Source: Crambe crambe
Lineage: Eukaryota; Porifera; Demospongiae; Poecilosclerida; Crambeidae
Direction: 5' to 3'
Assembly (NCBI GenBank): GCA_963924555.1
Contig: OZ004596.1
Location: 6,272,139 to 6,336,138, forward strand
DNA length: 64,000 bases
A program made the translations under genes and the position numbers. Below the pieces are notes generated by a model that had not been told where the DNA came from, did no database searches, and saw nothing but the letters and a program-made list of their open reading frames with translations. This document shows, in pieces, positions 34,938-47,306 of the stretch (positions within the stretch are counted from its first letter, which is position 1; every line of letters starts with the position of its first letter).

Positions 34938-37900
34938 TTAGACATCTGCAGCAGTCAAGAACAAGAAGATGATTTGGAGTGCAGCTTCCCCCTCATTGGA
35001 AGAGACCAAGTCTCTCAAAAGGCCAGTTCTGAGTTGCGAGTGTGGCAAGGCAACCAGGGCACGGATGCAACTCTCGGCCAGACACAAACACTGGTGCAGT
35101 TGAGCAAAGTGGAACATGGGGACTATGTTGGCTGGCAAGATATATTTTACCACTGCATGCTCACACAGAGTCACTAGTTCAGGCAGGAGGAATCGCCCAG
35201 CACAAACAAGCACTTGGAGACAGTGTTCCGTCTTTAATGCTTCTTCACTATCACTACAACATTCAGTGATCTCTTTCAAAAGAATTCCCGTAGCTTCAGA
35301 GAGAATGTCTGCTTGTATGCTTGATTTCTCCCGTTCGACTTCTTTCTCTTTGAAGATTTTGAGAAGGACAGTTTTACATTGCCAACCACAGCCATAAATG
35401 TGATGGACTACTGATAAGAACCCACAAGGGGAAATACTGTGAATGTGCACTTCCCCACAGGATGACTCTTTGTAGTGACCACTGAGCATGACTCTGAAGA
35501 CATCAGATTCTTCAATGAGTGTAGATCTATGAACTGGCAACTCAACAAGTCCTCCTGAAGGTGCATGGAGCATCATCGTCAGGTCAAAAGGATGGTGATC
35601 AGTATCCAGATATCTGCAGTAACTTTGCTGGTGCTCTTCTCGTGGATCATTCTCTCCTGTTTCTGTGAGAGAAAGGTCCTTGAAAGAAGAATCAAGTCGC
35701 GGGAACTTTCGAGAGTGGATATCCAACATGCCTTGAGCCAGGCCACTATATCTTCTCTTACTTCGAGGCACTTGCTGCATGTTGTGTCCCAGAGTGAGTA
35801 TTGAGTCTAGAGCCATGTCCCAAAGTTCAGCAGCCTCCGGATCATTCAAGAGGTCACACAAAACCTTAAAAGCTCTGTAATCTATCATCAACTTCTGGCA
35901 TAATCGAGGAGACCTGCAAACACATTTATAACTGAGCAAGGAATGACAACTACATTTCATACCTGCAAAGTAGAGGCATCGAGAGGCTACTGGCTCGCTT
36001 TTCTTTCTCACTCCCCCTGAGAAGAAGATGGGCTAGGACCCCCTGTCCGTAAGGTGACTGGGCATTTTTGGATATGTGATCCAATAGCCCCTGACTCATG
36101 CTAAGGAACTTCAACTTATGGTCAGTATGAACTAGAGCCGATGACAAGGGAGCATCAGATTTCCTAAGCATTTCAGAGAGTTTGGATGGAGTTAAACTTG
36201 TAATGCAGTTTTGAAAACAGTGCAAGTTTGTGAAAACTCTGGTCAGGACCTTGAAGATGTGAATGTTGGGAGGCCTGCTGAAGGCAAAGTAGTTGAGAAT
36301 GGTAAGGAGAGTGTCTGGATAGGAAAGGGTTACTAGGCAATCCCGCTGGTGAGACATTCGAGAAACCATAAGTATCACTTGTGATTCAAACGTGGAGCCA
36401 ACATCTGCCATGACAAGAGGAGAGTCGAGTGTTCTAGAACTACTACTGCTGCTTTTGTACGGACTTGGAGATGAGAGGAGAGAGTCGAGGAAACTGGTGG
36501 GTGTGGCCGAGGTGTCTCTGTCTACTTCCAAACAAGGACGTTTGCTTGGAGGAGGGTCATCACTAAGTGACGAGGAAGCCGGGCATTCATCTGAAGAAGA
36601 GTTGCATTCTATCACCTCCATCATTTCTGTGGAGGATGCTTTTGGACTAGATGCCGATTCTGTCTCTCTATTTTGAACAATGCAATCTTGATCCATATCA
36701 GATGGTACTTCACTTGGAGCAGTCGTGTTCTGTGAGGCTATCTCATCTTCTTGATCACTAGTACTGCTCTGATCTGCATCTTTAGACTTAGAAGTCATCT
36801 GCTGGAGGTGATAGTTAAGCACTCGCAGTAACCCCATCTTCATGACCATCAGTTTAAGTGTATTCTCATCAAAATAATAGCACACTAATGCTGACATTAT
36901 GTTGGCATGAAGAGCAGCATGATTGGGTTCAGCGAGCATGGTGATTAATCTCTGAAGGCCCCCACAATCCCTCAATCGTTGCCTGCTAATTACATCACGG
37001 CAGCAGCTGCAAGCTGCACAAACCACATCACTAAACATGGTGGAGCGTTTATCAGAGGACTCCATGAAAGCCACTAAAGTCTCAACACCTCCAGCGCTGC
37101 TCAGTGCAATTCGACCATCTGAAACTTTGGCACAGTTGAGAAGAATATTTACAGCACTTTTCTTCACTTTGGTTTTACTGTGGTTACAGTATCGGATGAT
37201 ACACTGCATGATATCTTTGTTGCATAACCACTGAATTACGTCTTGGTCGCTTTCACCACTGGCCACTTCAACTGCCTGTACTGTCCCCACTGCTAACTCC
37301 ACCTGATCAGATTTTAAGTGCTCTAGAAGTACTGGAATGCCTTCGTTCTGTTTTAGCTCCTCAAGGCACTCAGGAGTGGAGCAAAGAAGCCGAAATGCTC
37401 TAATTATGTTCTTCTTGCAATTGATGTCCATACCTCCTTGAGCAAGGAGCTGGGAGAGGTGGCCTACTACTGTGTAGTCATGCAGAGTTTGAATGTGAGA
37501 CTTGCTGAGAGCTAAATTAGCCAAAATTCGTGCAGTGGTGCTCACGATATTCGAGTCGGTTGATGTTTTTAGAAAGCCAACTGCAAAACATTTAAATATA
37601 ATAGCAATATATATATCTATAATTATTACCTATTCTTTCCAAGCCATCACTCATTACCTGCAAGAGAAGAAGAAAAGAATTATTTTGCAATGATGAGTGA
37701 CTTTTATGGAGTATTTTAGAGGCGCACAATGCTCCTTGAGTCATGGTGGATTGCACACAGGTTGCCCAGTGTTCCCAGCACCACTATCAGGTCCCTCCTG
37801 CTCTCACTGCTTGCTTCACACTCCTTCAGCAATTCCAACATCACTTGCATTCCACCACTCCTACAAAATGCGTGGGCGTCTGCGGTATGACGTATTTGAG

Positions 37901-38024
37901 CCTTCAACATTCTGATAAAGTCTCTCAGTTCAGCAGCAAGTCCACCAGACTTTTCCCTCTTCTTTGCCAATGTTTTCAGTACTTCTGTCAGTTCTTCAAC
38001 TGATTTAGACTTATATTCTTCCAT
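34938..38024 (-). CDS. ARMC5: ARMC5, ARM-repeat plus BTB CUL3 adaptor
   Basis: ARMC5 is a CUL3 substrate adaptor that in mammals targets the RNA polymerase II large subunit. Exon 1 (MEEYKSKSVEELTEVLKTLA) starts an armadillo array: AFCRSGGMQVMLELLKECE, a small exon VMSDGLERI, then VGFLKTSTDSN ... ARILANLALSKSHIQTLHDY, IPVLLEHLKSD and SAVNILLNCAKVSDGRIALS. A Ser/Pro-rich acidic spacer follows (about 36400-36800). The BTB domain is near 35350-35600 (DLTMMLHAPSGG, LPVHRSTLIEESDVFRVMLS, GHYKESS), followed by BACK-like helices (VLVCAGRFLLPELVTLCEHA). ARM then BTB is the ARMC5 architecture. It stops at 34938-34940. DNTTIP1 is divergent, with 319 bp between start codons. Confidence 0.9.
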
Positions 38025-38343
38025 CGGTGGCCTCTAGTCACTCAGTGTATAAAAATTTGTTAGTTTGAGGATCACGTGAGCTAAAATTTTGTGGCCGCCA
38101 GTTTTTTTTTTTTGCAGATAGCATCCTGTATTGAACGAGGCAGTTGAATGCAGAAGAAGCCGAGATTGAATTTTCCCTCTCTTGCAGCTCGCGCCGGTTT
38201 AGTTGCAAGCTGTGGCAGCTCTAAAACGCCAGCAAAGACCCTCAGAAGCGAAGCAGGAGCAACATTCAGCCACAGCTAGGAACCTTTTCAACTCTTCCTT
38301 TGTGGTTTTGTTCTCGGCAACCAACCAGGCCAGCAGCAAAAAC
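38025..38343. promoter_or_regulatory. Divergent promoter region ARMC5 / DNTTIP1
   Basis: This 319-bp gap holds a TCACGTGA E-box near 38072-38079 and a poly-T run at 38102-38114 before GCAG. In-frame codons extend upstream of the chosen DNTTIP1 ATG without another ATG, so this is probably 5' UTR plus promoter. Confidence 0.5.
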
Positions 38344-41300
38344 ATGGCTAGTTCAGTTGTGTTGAAAGTGTTGGCGTCTCCCCAAGTGCCAAAGCAGCTT
38401 ACAACTACCAGCTCAGAACTAGTCTGCACCTCACTCAATGGTCCCAGGTGAGGACTTACCACAGCAAGTCAAAACAATGTGGTTTATATCTTGCTACACA
38501 TATGCCAGGCTAGCTAGCTAACAGCAAGCATATGTGTGATTATCATGTGATGTGTTAGTTTCTGGTGGTACATTGTGTACCTACGTTTGGTGTACTGCAA
38601 CCATTTCTACCCTTGCAGATATTTTTGATTGTTGTGTCTAATATAGCTAATGTCTTCTTTTTTTTCAATAGTGATGTCATGGAGGAAGTGAAATTATAGT
38701 TTCCTCTGATGATAATCTTGGAAATATTTCTTTCACTTCTTAGAAGTCAGTTTCTCACTTGAGAGTCATTTTTGCAAGCTGGCTGAGCTAATAGCTGGCC
38801 TAGTGGTAATAACAGGAGATGAATATCATTACCTATACTCAGTACCTACTAGATGTTTCATTTTTGTCCACCAACACATCACATAATGTTTTATTTCCCT
38901 GCTTCACTGAGAGCTGAGCTCTCGAGTGTCGCAATGGTTTTCCTTACATGCATGTGTCTTTCAGCCATTTAAAATTTTTTATTTGTTCCTTTTGTCTCCA
39001 GTTCCTGTCATTCTCCCAAGTCGGACTCCCCCCTTCCATTGGAAGCCACACCCCTTCCTCCTACTCTCCCATCTCCAAAGCCCAACCCCCATGAAAATGA
39101 GAATGGTCTGCATTTGCAGAAAGAGGAGGTGGGGCCAGAGGAGCAAAACACCATCGAGAAAAAAGAGACGGATATTATCCCTGTCCCCCCTCCTCCGGCT
39201 ACTGCTGCTGCTGCACCTTCTGAACTGTCACCACCACCGCCGACACTACCTCTGCTACCTACACTTGTGCCTACCAGCACACCACAAGTGCTCAACACGG
39301 ACAGTCAGACTGCAGAGAACTTGGAACCACTGTCTCTGGTGAAAGTAGAAGCACAAACCAGGTGATCATCCATGTCAGCCAGCTAATTAAGTAGCCATGT
39401 TTTCTCCATGTGTGGGAGTAACTTATCATTGTAAGCATTTTGATATTTATAGAGTAAGCCCCCCTTCATTGCATGCTAATGAGGAAATGCTGGACTTAGA
39501 TTCAGAAGATGAGATGGAAATCACCACCACTAACCTGCAACCTCCTCCTCCTCCTTCAAACAACAATGACCCGGTGGCATCCTCCTCCTCTCCCCACCCT
39601 CTGTCCACCCATAGCAACTCCACCTCTCCCTATGCTGCTGATGATGATTTTGCAATGTTTGTAGCCCAAGAAGCAAAGGAAGGTCTTTCTACTCTGGACC
39701 AGGATAACTCCTCCCTCTCCCCCTCTCCTACCCTCACCTCCTCATCCAACGACTTACTGCACTTGCTCCCATCTTCCTCATGTGAAGGACTCAGCAATAG
39801 CAGCAGCAGTGCTTCAGCAATGATCCAGCAGTTTGGCATTACTGCTGCATGTCCTTCCATTCCTCTCCAGCTATCAGAAGCGGCCCCAGCTGCTGTAAGT
39901 CAAAAAAAATCCCTTTGTTTATTTTTGTGTCCTTGTTACTTTACGTACCTCTTCCTTCCTTCCTTTCTATTATGGAAATTTTTGTTGCCGCAAACTTTCA
40001 AAGAAAGTAGTCCAAATTCCAAATGTAACTCGAGCCTTGATAGCTACAAAATTATCAATAGGTTGTTATCGAAGAAAGGACAGATTTTAAATCTCCTGTA
40101 GTCTAGCTGGTTTATTAGACTGTGCTTGTCTTGTTATCCCTCTCCTTTTTTGTGTAGCCCTTGGACATGACAGTGCATAATTTTCCTAAAAGAAGCAAGT
40201 AAGTTGAGTCGTGATAGGTTTGTGCATCAAAACAGTGATCCATGTCTGTTATACATCATCAGATATGCTCACAGGGCAGCGATCTCTGCTATGCATCCAT
40301 ATAATAGGACGCGGTAAGTGAAGTACCCTCTCTCTCTCCTCATAAAATTTGAAAAAAAACAACAACAAAAAAAACTCTCTCTGTTTCTCCAGTGGAGGAG
40401 GTGGAGCCAGTGTTGCTAAGACATTGGACCTATTGAAGGCAGTACTGCAACCGTCCTTCAACATGGAGGTCAAACGATTGTGTGATGACTACAAACACAT
40501 CTTCAGCATTGCAGCCAGTAACATCAGAGAGAACACAGGAGACACTGTTCCTCAGTCCACCCTCAAGCAACTTATCATCAAGATGATAGAAGAGGTCAGT
40601 AGTTCTGTATGGTAAAGGATCATCAGCATTCATATCAGTTATTATGCAATGTTTGTGTACAGGCAAATCAAGGTTACATGAATGGCAAGTGGGAATTTCC
40701 TTCTGGAAAGGTACAATGTCATGTCATGTAAATGTAATGAGCCTTTTAGAAGATTTCAACCACCATGTTTAAAAAGGGGAAGCATTTTGCAAATTGCTGG
40801 ATCATTCACTTCCTCTTATGAATATAAATATAAATCATACATTCTCAAACCTCCATAGACCTAATTACTCACCTCTACAAAAATCTATGCATATTGTTGA
40901 CCACATTGCCCTCCCCCTCTCCTCTCCCCCCTCCCCTCTCCTCTCCTCCCTCCCCTCCCCCTCTCCTCTCTCCCCTTCCTTAACAGAGCCCAAACTTTGT
41001 ATATTTATTTCTGTAGCTTCCCAAGAATGAGAAGGTGATGTCCACCAAATGCTCTCCCATGGCAAGCAAGAAAGTGAGTGACCATATGAAGGGAGTGGAC
41101 AGTGTTTTACTATACAATACATAACCATTCCATTCTAGAACAAAACCGAAAAGGAAACACGATATGGACCAACCAGAAGAGTGAGTCCCTTCGATTAGCA
41201 ATAATACCACTAATTAATGTAATATTTTCCTCCTGAACTATTAGCAAAGGAAACCTCCATCTGAAAGGCATGGTAGTGAAAAGTAAGATTACATTTCTTG

Positions 41301-44300
41301 ACCATTTTGATCGAGTTAATTGGCATCACTGTTTGCCCTAGGCGCTGGGGCATGGACAAAAGACGTCTAGACCCAGTCAAGGTTTGTGTTGGCATTAATT
41401 GTAGAACCAACATGTCATGTGTGCCATATGTCAGCTTGAAATACCTGTGGCTATTATAATGGAATAGTGACACCCGCCCATGGCCATGGCCACCAAGGTA
41501 GTCGGCATTATGATGGGGTGCTGTCACTTCCGCTTGCACAGGCCACTGGTTGGGAGAAGGTAGTGGGCATTGTGAGGGAGTGCTGTCACTGCCACCTGCC
41601 TAGGCCACTGGTTTGGAGAAGATAGTGGGCATTGTGAGGGAGTGCTGTCACTTCAGCCTGCCCAGGCCACTGGTTGGGAGAAGGTAGTAGGCATTGTGAG
41701 GGAGTGCTGTCACTTCTGCCTGCCCAGGCCACTGGTTTGGAGAAGATAGTGGGCATTGTGAGGGAGTGCTGTCACTGACACACTCACTCTGTGGATGTAG
41801 CATAACATGTGTTCTGTAAGCATCAGTGTTCTGCCAAAGATTGAAACAGTGACACTCCCTTGTAAATGTCCACTAAGGTCTTGAATCCAATTCACCATCC
41901 CTACATATAATCCAATGCACCATCCCTACATATAATTGAAATTTTCCCACTACTTTTTTTCCCCTTAAGCATTGATTTTTCATTTAAAAGAAAAGGAGTT
42001 ATATAATATGTTCAGTTGATGCCAGTTGGATATTCTTTTGGTTTGGCTGCTCAGAGAGTGTTTGGATGATAATATTAGATTCAGTATGAGCTGCACTTGA
42101 TGTATTTTGTTCAGTAGTGAGTCGACCGCAGCCAACACTCTCCTTGTTTTCATTACCTAATTGCATTATTTCATTTCCTTACGACAACAAGATATCGCTT
42201 GTTAGTATTGCTGTGCAGTACCAGGGGGACAGTCGGGGAATTTCATATCGAGTTTCAGTTGTGGCTATGAATTTCTGTTCTGCCACCAGATGACTTACTA
42301 CTCACTTCCAGTCATGGAGGAATATCCTTCGGGACAGTTCACTATGCTTTAGTTCTCCTTGCCCAATCCCGAGTTCTCTAACCTTTTTGGAATGGTGGGG
42401 ATTTTCATTCTATCCTGTTGCAATGGTTGCTCAATTCAAGAAGACATTGCTATGGTAGCACTGTAGACACACAAAAAAGCCACTAAAGTGAATTGAACTT
42501 AACACCCAGCACCAGCCCAGGCCAGCCCAGCACCAGCCCAGCTGACTGTGCATGGGAATGGGATATCTTCTAGCACAGTTACTTTTTTATTGTTTCCCCA
42601 ATGTTGCACCCTATGGTACTGTGTTGAGCCCCAAGGATTGGGAGGTGATAAACCCAAGAAACCCTCTAATACTTCCTCTGTGGTACTATTTCCTGATCTC
42701 ACTTTCCCCTCCCTCCCCTGCAGTGGAATCCTGACAAGTTGGATGGGAATACTGACTTCGTGTTGGGTGTCAGTGTCAACAAGTAAGCAACAGTGTATTC
42801 ATTAGACAAATATATACTTGTGTATGGTATGCTCTACGTAACGCAGAGCTCTTGGTCATTCAGCTAACAGAGGGAAAGTCTACTACCTTCACCCTGAATT
42901 ATTCAAGGTATAATTAGCCAGTCTAAACACCTCCTAAACCCCCTTATAATTACCCCTAACCTCCTCCTAAACTCCCTTATAGTTACCCCTAAACACCCCT
43001 AAACTACCCTAAACCCCCTTATAATTACCCCTAAACCCCTTATAATTAACCCTAAACCCCTTATAGTTACCCCTAAACACCCCTAAATTACCCTAAACCC
43101 CCTTATAATTACCTTATAATAGCCCCTAATTGATATTTTCTGTAGTATTCATGTGATGGAGATGATAAAACTTGGCTATATGAAAACAAGCACCTCCCAG
43201 TGCATGGTGGAAGGGTGAGCATCATTTAGAAGATAAACTCTGATAACTTTTCCTTTTTCCCCAGGCTTTTCTGATGATCTATAGTGAAGTGCAGGCATTG
43301 ACTCAGACTGATGAATTGTACAAGTAAGATTGACATGATTTTCTCTATGTAGCTGCACATCTCTATGTGGCTTCACCAACTTGCCAGCTGGCTGATCTTA
43401 CCTTGTCATGGCAACCTCTCTCAACTTGTATGGTTATTGAATGAAGTTTTTTTGGCTGTATATCCCTGCAGAGACAATGAAGACATATCCAGTGACGTTC
43501 TCAAGTTGGAGCAATTCCCTGTGCCATCGTTCATGATACAAAAAATGAAAAAATTCATGAGATCTGTACAAGGTAAGCACTGAGGAGAGGGGAGGGGCTG
43601 CAGTATTGACATGCATATGTGTAACGAAAGGGTATGTGTAACGAAAGGGTGAAGGAGGCTTTGATATTTTCTGGAAGGATGAATAAGTGATGGCCACCAA
43701 AGCTTGTAGCAAATTATCAAAGGCCTTTTAGTGTAATGAAGTACTTCCTCTCTTGGAAGATGTATCCCCTGATAACCTATGGTGGTGTGGTGTGAATGCC
43801 TGGGGTTAAAAGATCATTGGAGTTTACCACGTGCACTATCCTTCCTGGAACTGTGCAGCTGCACCAAGGAAAAAAGAACCGTGTTTCTTTGATGGTACTG
43901 GTGTCGACCAAGAAATTGATTGAATTTGAAAACCAAGTTAGCATTGTGACTGGAGGAGCCTTGTGAATGTGTTGACCGCACTTGTTCTTAAGCTAGCACT
44001 ATGGGATGGAGTCTCGTTAAGGTGCATGACATGTTTGCAGTCCAGTGGTCACTGCTTGCTGTTGAGAGTTCTGTGTACGTGATTACAACTGATTCAATCA
44101 TGCCAATCAATGTGCCACAAGTAACACACATCTGGGACCTGTTCTGACAGCGTCATCCTGGGTGCGCCCATTGCTGGTTCTTCATCTCATCACTCCCTGA
44201 CCACATTCTCTCCAGTTTTGTATTATGGATTTAATCCTATTAGAACCCCATCTAAAACATTAAGGCAATCCAATAGGAATAGCTTGCCCCTTACAACTAT

Positions 44301-44469
44301 TGGGTGTGTACCCAATTTCTAGTGCTTGCAGACCACAGGTCACTTAGTGTCGTAAGAATTGAGTCTTTATGGTTATTTGATTGCTGCAGGCTATTTCACT
44401 CAAGAGTCAAATTCCACCTCGTCTTCAGCATCCACTTCTACCTCTGCGGTCAGTAACAACAAATTGTAA
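38344..44469 (+). CDS. DNTTIP1: DNTTIP1-like subunit of the MiDAC deacetylase complex
   Basis: DNTTIP1 scaffolds the mitotic deacetylase complex with HDAC1/2 and MIDEAS. The dimerisation region is at 40410-40600: LDLLKAVLQPSFNMEVKRLC, then HIFSIAASNIRENTGD (human MDLLRAVLQPSINEEIQ, AALNVRDNVG). The C-terminal SKI/SNO/DAC-like domain runs from 42720: WNPDKLDGNTDFVLGVSVNK then ALGHSANRGKVYYLHPELFK (human KWDPARLNESTTFVLGSRANKALG). The final exons give FPVPSFMIQKMKKFMRSVQG and a Ser/Thr tail. A long Pro/Ser-rich N-terminus (exons 38344-38448, about 39002-39359 and 39450-39896; PPPTLPLLPTLVPTSTP, DSEDEMEITTT) joins in frame and is absent from human DNTTIP1. Large introns carry several tandem repeats. 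Whether the N-terminal exons always belong to the same transcript is inferred from frame. Confidence 0.85.
40908..40980 (+). repeat. Polypyrimidine (CCCTCTCC)n tract in DNTTIP1 intron
   Basis: About 73 bases of almost pure C/T built from CCCCTCTCCTCT-like units, next to the AG-ending acceptor near 41015. Confidence 0.85.
41488..41777 (+). repeat. 62-bp minisatellite, about 4.7 copies
   Basis: Units of about 62 bp contain CCACTGGTTTGGAGAAG and GTGGGCATTGTGAGGGAGTG with CTGTCACTTC. They repeat with few changes from 41543; a more diverged copy precedes. The array lies in the 1.3-kb DNTTIP1 intron that spans about 41380-42720, in which I see no coding exon. Confidence 0.9.
42907..43125 (+). repeat. 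Degenerate telomere-like minisatellite in DNTTIP1 intron
   Basis: Short units ACCCCTAAACCCC and CCCTTATAATTACCCCTAA alternate for about 220 bp. CCCTAA(A) cores recall telomeric repeats, interrupted by TTATAATTA spacers. This intron separates exons that end at HPELFK and resume at YSCDGDDK. Confidence 0.85.
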
Positions 44470-44969
44470 AGTGTCCGTTGGTCTCTTATAATGTGTCTTC
44501 GCACCACATTCTTCTATTAAAACATTATTCACACCAATATTCACATTGTGCTCAGCATTATTACTTGAATCAAACCTATCAGAACTTAGCAGGTTCCACT
44601 TATCAGTCACCCACTATACTCAATAGCACTAGGTATTCCGTTACATGTACTCGTCATTTACATTGTACATACATTATCTGTACATTCTCCCCTTTTTTTT
44701 TAATGAGCACCTGAAATGACTTGAGTTTTTTCATGTACTTTTTTTTTGTATTGTCCTGAGTTATATCACATCACTACCATGTTATACCAATGTTGTATTT
44801 ATAACTGAGCCCATCATCTTATAATTAATTAATTTGCAAAAAAAACAACTTGAATATGCTTAATACAGTAAGAATAAGAGTGGATATGGTACATTTATAT
44901 CAAATGGGCAGTTGTAGTCCTGACTATAATATAGCTGTATATGATGGAATGTATGATTTGAGTTCATAC
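44470..44969. other. Convergent intergenic region DNTTIP1 / TGF-beta
   Basis: These 500 bp between two stop codons are AT-rich, with poly-T and poly-A runs near 44692-44700 and 44839-44846. They should hold both 3' UTRs. No gene seen. Confidence 0.6.
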
Positions 44970-46685
44970 TCAGGCGCAGCCACATTTGACTACTCTGACA
45001 TTATCGATTACGTCCATCTTGTTTCTGTACTTTCCTGTTGAAGGGTCACGAGTGGCTACTAATACTTCCAGTTCACGATATTCCACTCCAGTACAACAGG
45101 GATTTACCAGAGCAGCTGGGATGCTCAAGTGGCGAAGCAACTCTGTTCTGTTTGATGCTACTCGCAGCCCTCCTGCCCTAGGGCAGAATCCCCTGCAGAA
45201 ATTGGCTTTGAATTTTCGAGGTCGAGTTATGTAATTGCCAAAGCCCAATTGTGCCAAGTCGATTTCCAGTTTATGGAGGCAGCAGATACTCTCATTTGTG
45301 GAACAATACTCAGGCTCTCCTTCAAGATCGTCCAGAGAAACCTCTAACTGCCTTTTTCTCCGATTTCTTCCTTCTTCACTGGCAACCTCCCGAGGATTCC
45401 TGGATAAAGTGATGATTCTGGGCATCTTGTTGGGATCGGAGGTGTTGTGAGTGAAAGTGACCCTGGCTACTGTATTGTTATTCCTTGCCCCCTCACTGCA
45501 GTTTGGTGAAGTTTCACAAGTCACCAACACTTCCAGAACGGTATCTCCAGCCACCTCTTCTTGATCTTCAACCCAAAGTTCAGCTGCACGAGTGATGTCA
45601 AAAGCATGAAATCCAGAATTCTGCACTCTGATGGCTTTTGTTTCAATGTAATGTCGGACTTTGTTGATGACAGTTCGAATTTGAACCAGCTGGTCTACCT
45701 CTAATGATGCATCCTGGTTAAGATTGTCTGTTGGTTCTTGATAAAGTAATAGATGGGCTCGAGATATTTTGCTCAAGTCTCTTGGAAGGCTGAAGTTGAC
45801 ATTGATGATGTACTGGTTAAGAATGACGGGGGTTATAACATCCTCTTCATCAGTTCTATTCCCCGAGTGAGTCCCTGTCAATTGTCGTCTGTATCTCAAC
45901 ACCAAGTCTGCAGGATTGTTGTTTTTTTAAAGTATAAAAATTTTTGTGCCAACTAAGCACAAATGATGTTGCTTCTAGCCTACAGGGAACTTCAGACACA
46001 ACCTATAACTACAGTTTGATTGAGACACTCTTCATGCACAAAAGCAAAAGAAACATTCAATTGTTGCAGTGTTAATGCATTGGTCTATTCTACTAATGAT
46101 TAAAAAATGCATTAATTGATGCATCCCACCACAAGCCATTGCATTGGTAAGTCTTCTTCACCCTGATCTTTATTTCCTTGCGAATTACAGTACTGTGAAC
46201 CCAATATTTAGAGTCTAGATCCAGTAAACATGTTTTTCCTAGCTATAGTCTTTGTCAACATCTATTGTGGTCATAGCAGAATTTTTCACACATTAATTTT
46301 TATTGTTTATTTTGATTTTGCAAAATTCTTAATTTTTTTTCTAATTTACTTTACCTTCAGCAGGAGACATGATTCCTACAAAAGACTGTATAGGCTTTGC
46401 ATAGAAATCGTCATAGCACCTTGCTGTGGAGACTGAACCCTCATTCACCAATTGATTATATTCTTCTTCCGTAGTGGGATCCACTGTAATATTCGGTGCT
46501 GATGAACTGTTTTGGGGTGGCTCTGTTAGGCCCAGTTGGGCTAGAATGCTGTTTTTCAACTGTTCCAGTCTGAGATTTCGGATCTCCTCTATAGTGCGAG
46601 GCGTTAAACACTGTTGCTGGTTACTCAGAGTTCCGCTTATCAACAGCGTCAAGAGAATAGGAAGGTAGGAATATAGCTCTTTCAT
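44970..46685 (-). CDS. TGF-beta superfamily ligand, nine-cysteine type
   Basis: A secreted growth-factor precursor of about 420 residues in two exons. Exon 1 starts MKELYSYLPILLTLLISGTL, a good signal peptide, then a helical start of the prodomain (TPRTIEEIRNLRLEQLKNSI). After an intron of about 435 nt comes the rest of the prodomain, with DLSKISRAHLLLYQ, FHAFDITRAAELWVED and several N-glycosylation sites. A furin-type site GRNRRKR precedes a mature domain of about 124 residues. Its cysteines read C...CC, ANFCRGFCP, NPCC and a final KCGCA: nine in all, the spacing of TGF-beta/activin-type ligands with the extra N-terminal pair. It should act extracellularly through type I/II Ser/Thr kinase receptors. 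It is divergent from UXT (150 bp). Confidence 0.95.
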
Positions 46686-46835
46686 TGTAATAGTAGTTTA
46701 GTAATAATGGCGACTTTATGGGATTAAAGTCTTGCCACCTCTTGCTTTTATACACCGAAATACGCAAAACAATTACTCGCAAAAATTCGCACAAAGGCCA
46801 CGTGGACATTTTGTGGTTGGGATTGGCAAATTGGG

Positions 46836-47306
46836 ATGACTGAAAATCTGTCCCAAAAAGTCCTCAAGTATGAGGAATTTCTGAACGAGCGCCTTCGTTC
46901 TGATTTGAAGAAAGTGTTGGAGTCAAAAAACGAAGTATGCAGTGACATTGCGGAATATAACCAGCTGAAAAGCACCATTGATCTTCTCCTCTCTGAGAAA
47001 CTGAGCAAGAAACACCAGCCTCTCAAAACTATGATTGACCTAGGATGCAATGTCTATGCACAAGCTAGAGTGGACGATTGCTCAAAAATATTTGTATCAA
47101 TCGGTCTTGGGTTTCAACTAGAGATGACATTAGAAGAAGCTAGTGTTTTCATCGAGAAGAAAATTTCATACCTCACCGAACGAGCTAGCAAGTTATCAGA
47201 TCAGGCTGCACTCATCAATGGCAGGATCAAGGTGGTGATGGAAACACTAAGGGAATTACAATTTTCCTTGGCACCAGAACCCCGACCTAGAAGAGAAGTG
47301 TGGTGA
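46836..47306 (+). CDS. UXT: UXT, prefoldin-alpha-like protein
   Basis: UXT is a small prefoldin-alpha-like chaperone/co-regulator, part of the URI/R2TP prefoldin-like complex. This is a single-exon gene of 156 codons, the family's usual length. An N-terminal coiled coil (LSQKVLKYEEFLNERLRSDL) matches human EKVLRYETFISDVLQRDL. The central beta-hairpin region has MIDLGCNVYAQARVDDCSKI then FVSIGLGFQLEMTLEEA (human [37 protein letters not shown]). The C-terminal coiled coil has FIEKKISYLTERASKLSDQA, ending in a short basic tail. It has no intron, unlike most neighbours; a retrocopy is possible but its divergent promoter position suggests the native gene. Confidence 0.93.
   Translation: MTENLSQKVLKYEEFLNERLRSDLKKVLESKNEVCSDIAEYNQLKSTIDLLLSEKLSKKHQPLKTMIDLGCNVYAQARVDDCSKIFVSIGLGFQLEMTLEEASVFIEKKISYLTERASKLSDQAALINGRIKVVMETLRELQFSLAPEPRPRREVW

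Noticed and set aside
35950..37545. ARM-repeat block as a gene separate from the BTB block
   Set aside because: The two join across one short intron and together give the ARMC5 architecture, so I annotated one gene.
42480..42545. CCCAGCACCAGCCCAGGCC repeats as a possible structured RNA
   Set aside because: A short imperfect direct repeat in an intron with no paired stems that I could support.
45753..46668. Plus-strand reading frames over the TGF-beta gene
   Set aside because: They lack homology and oppose a well-supported minus-strand ligand gene.
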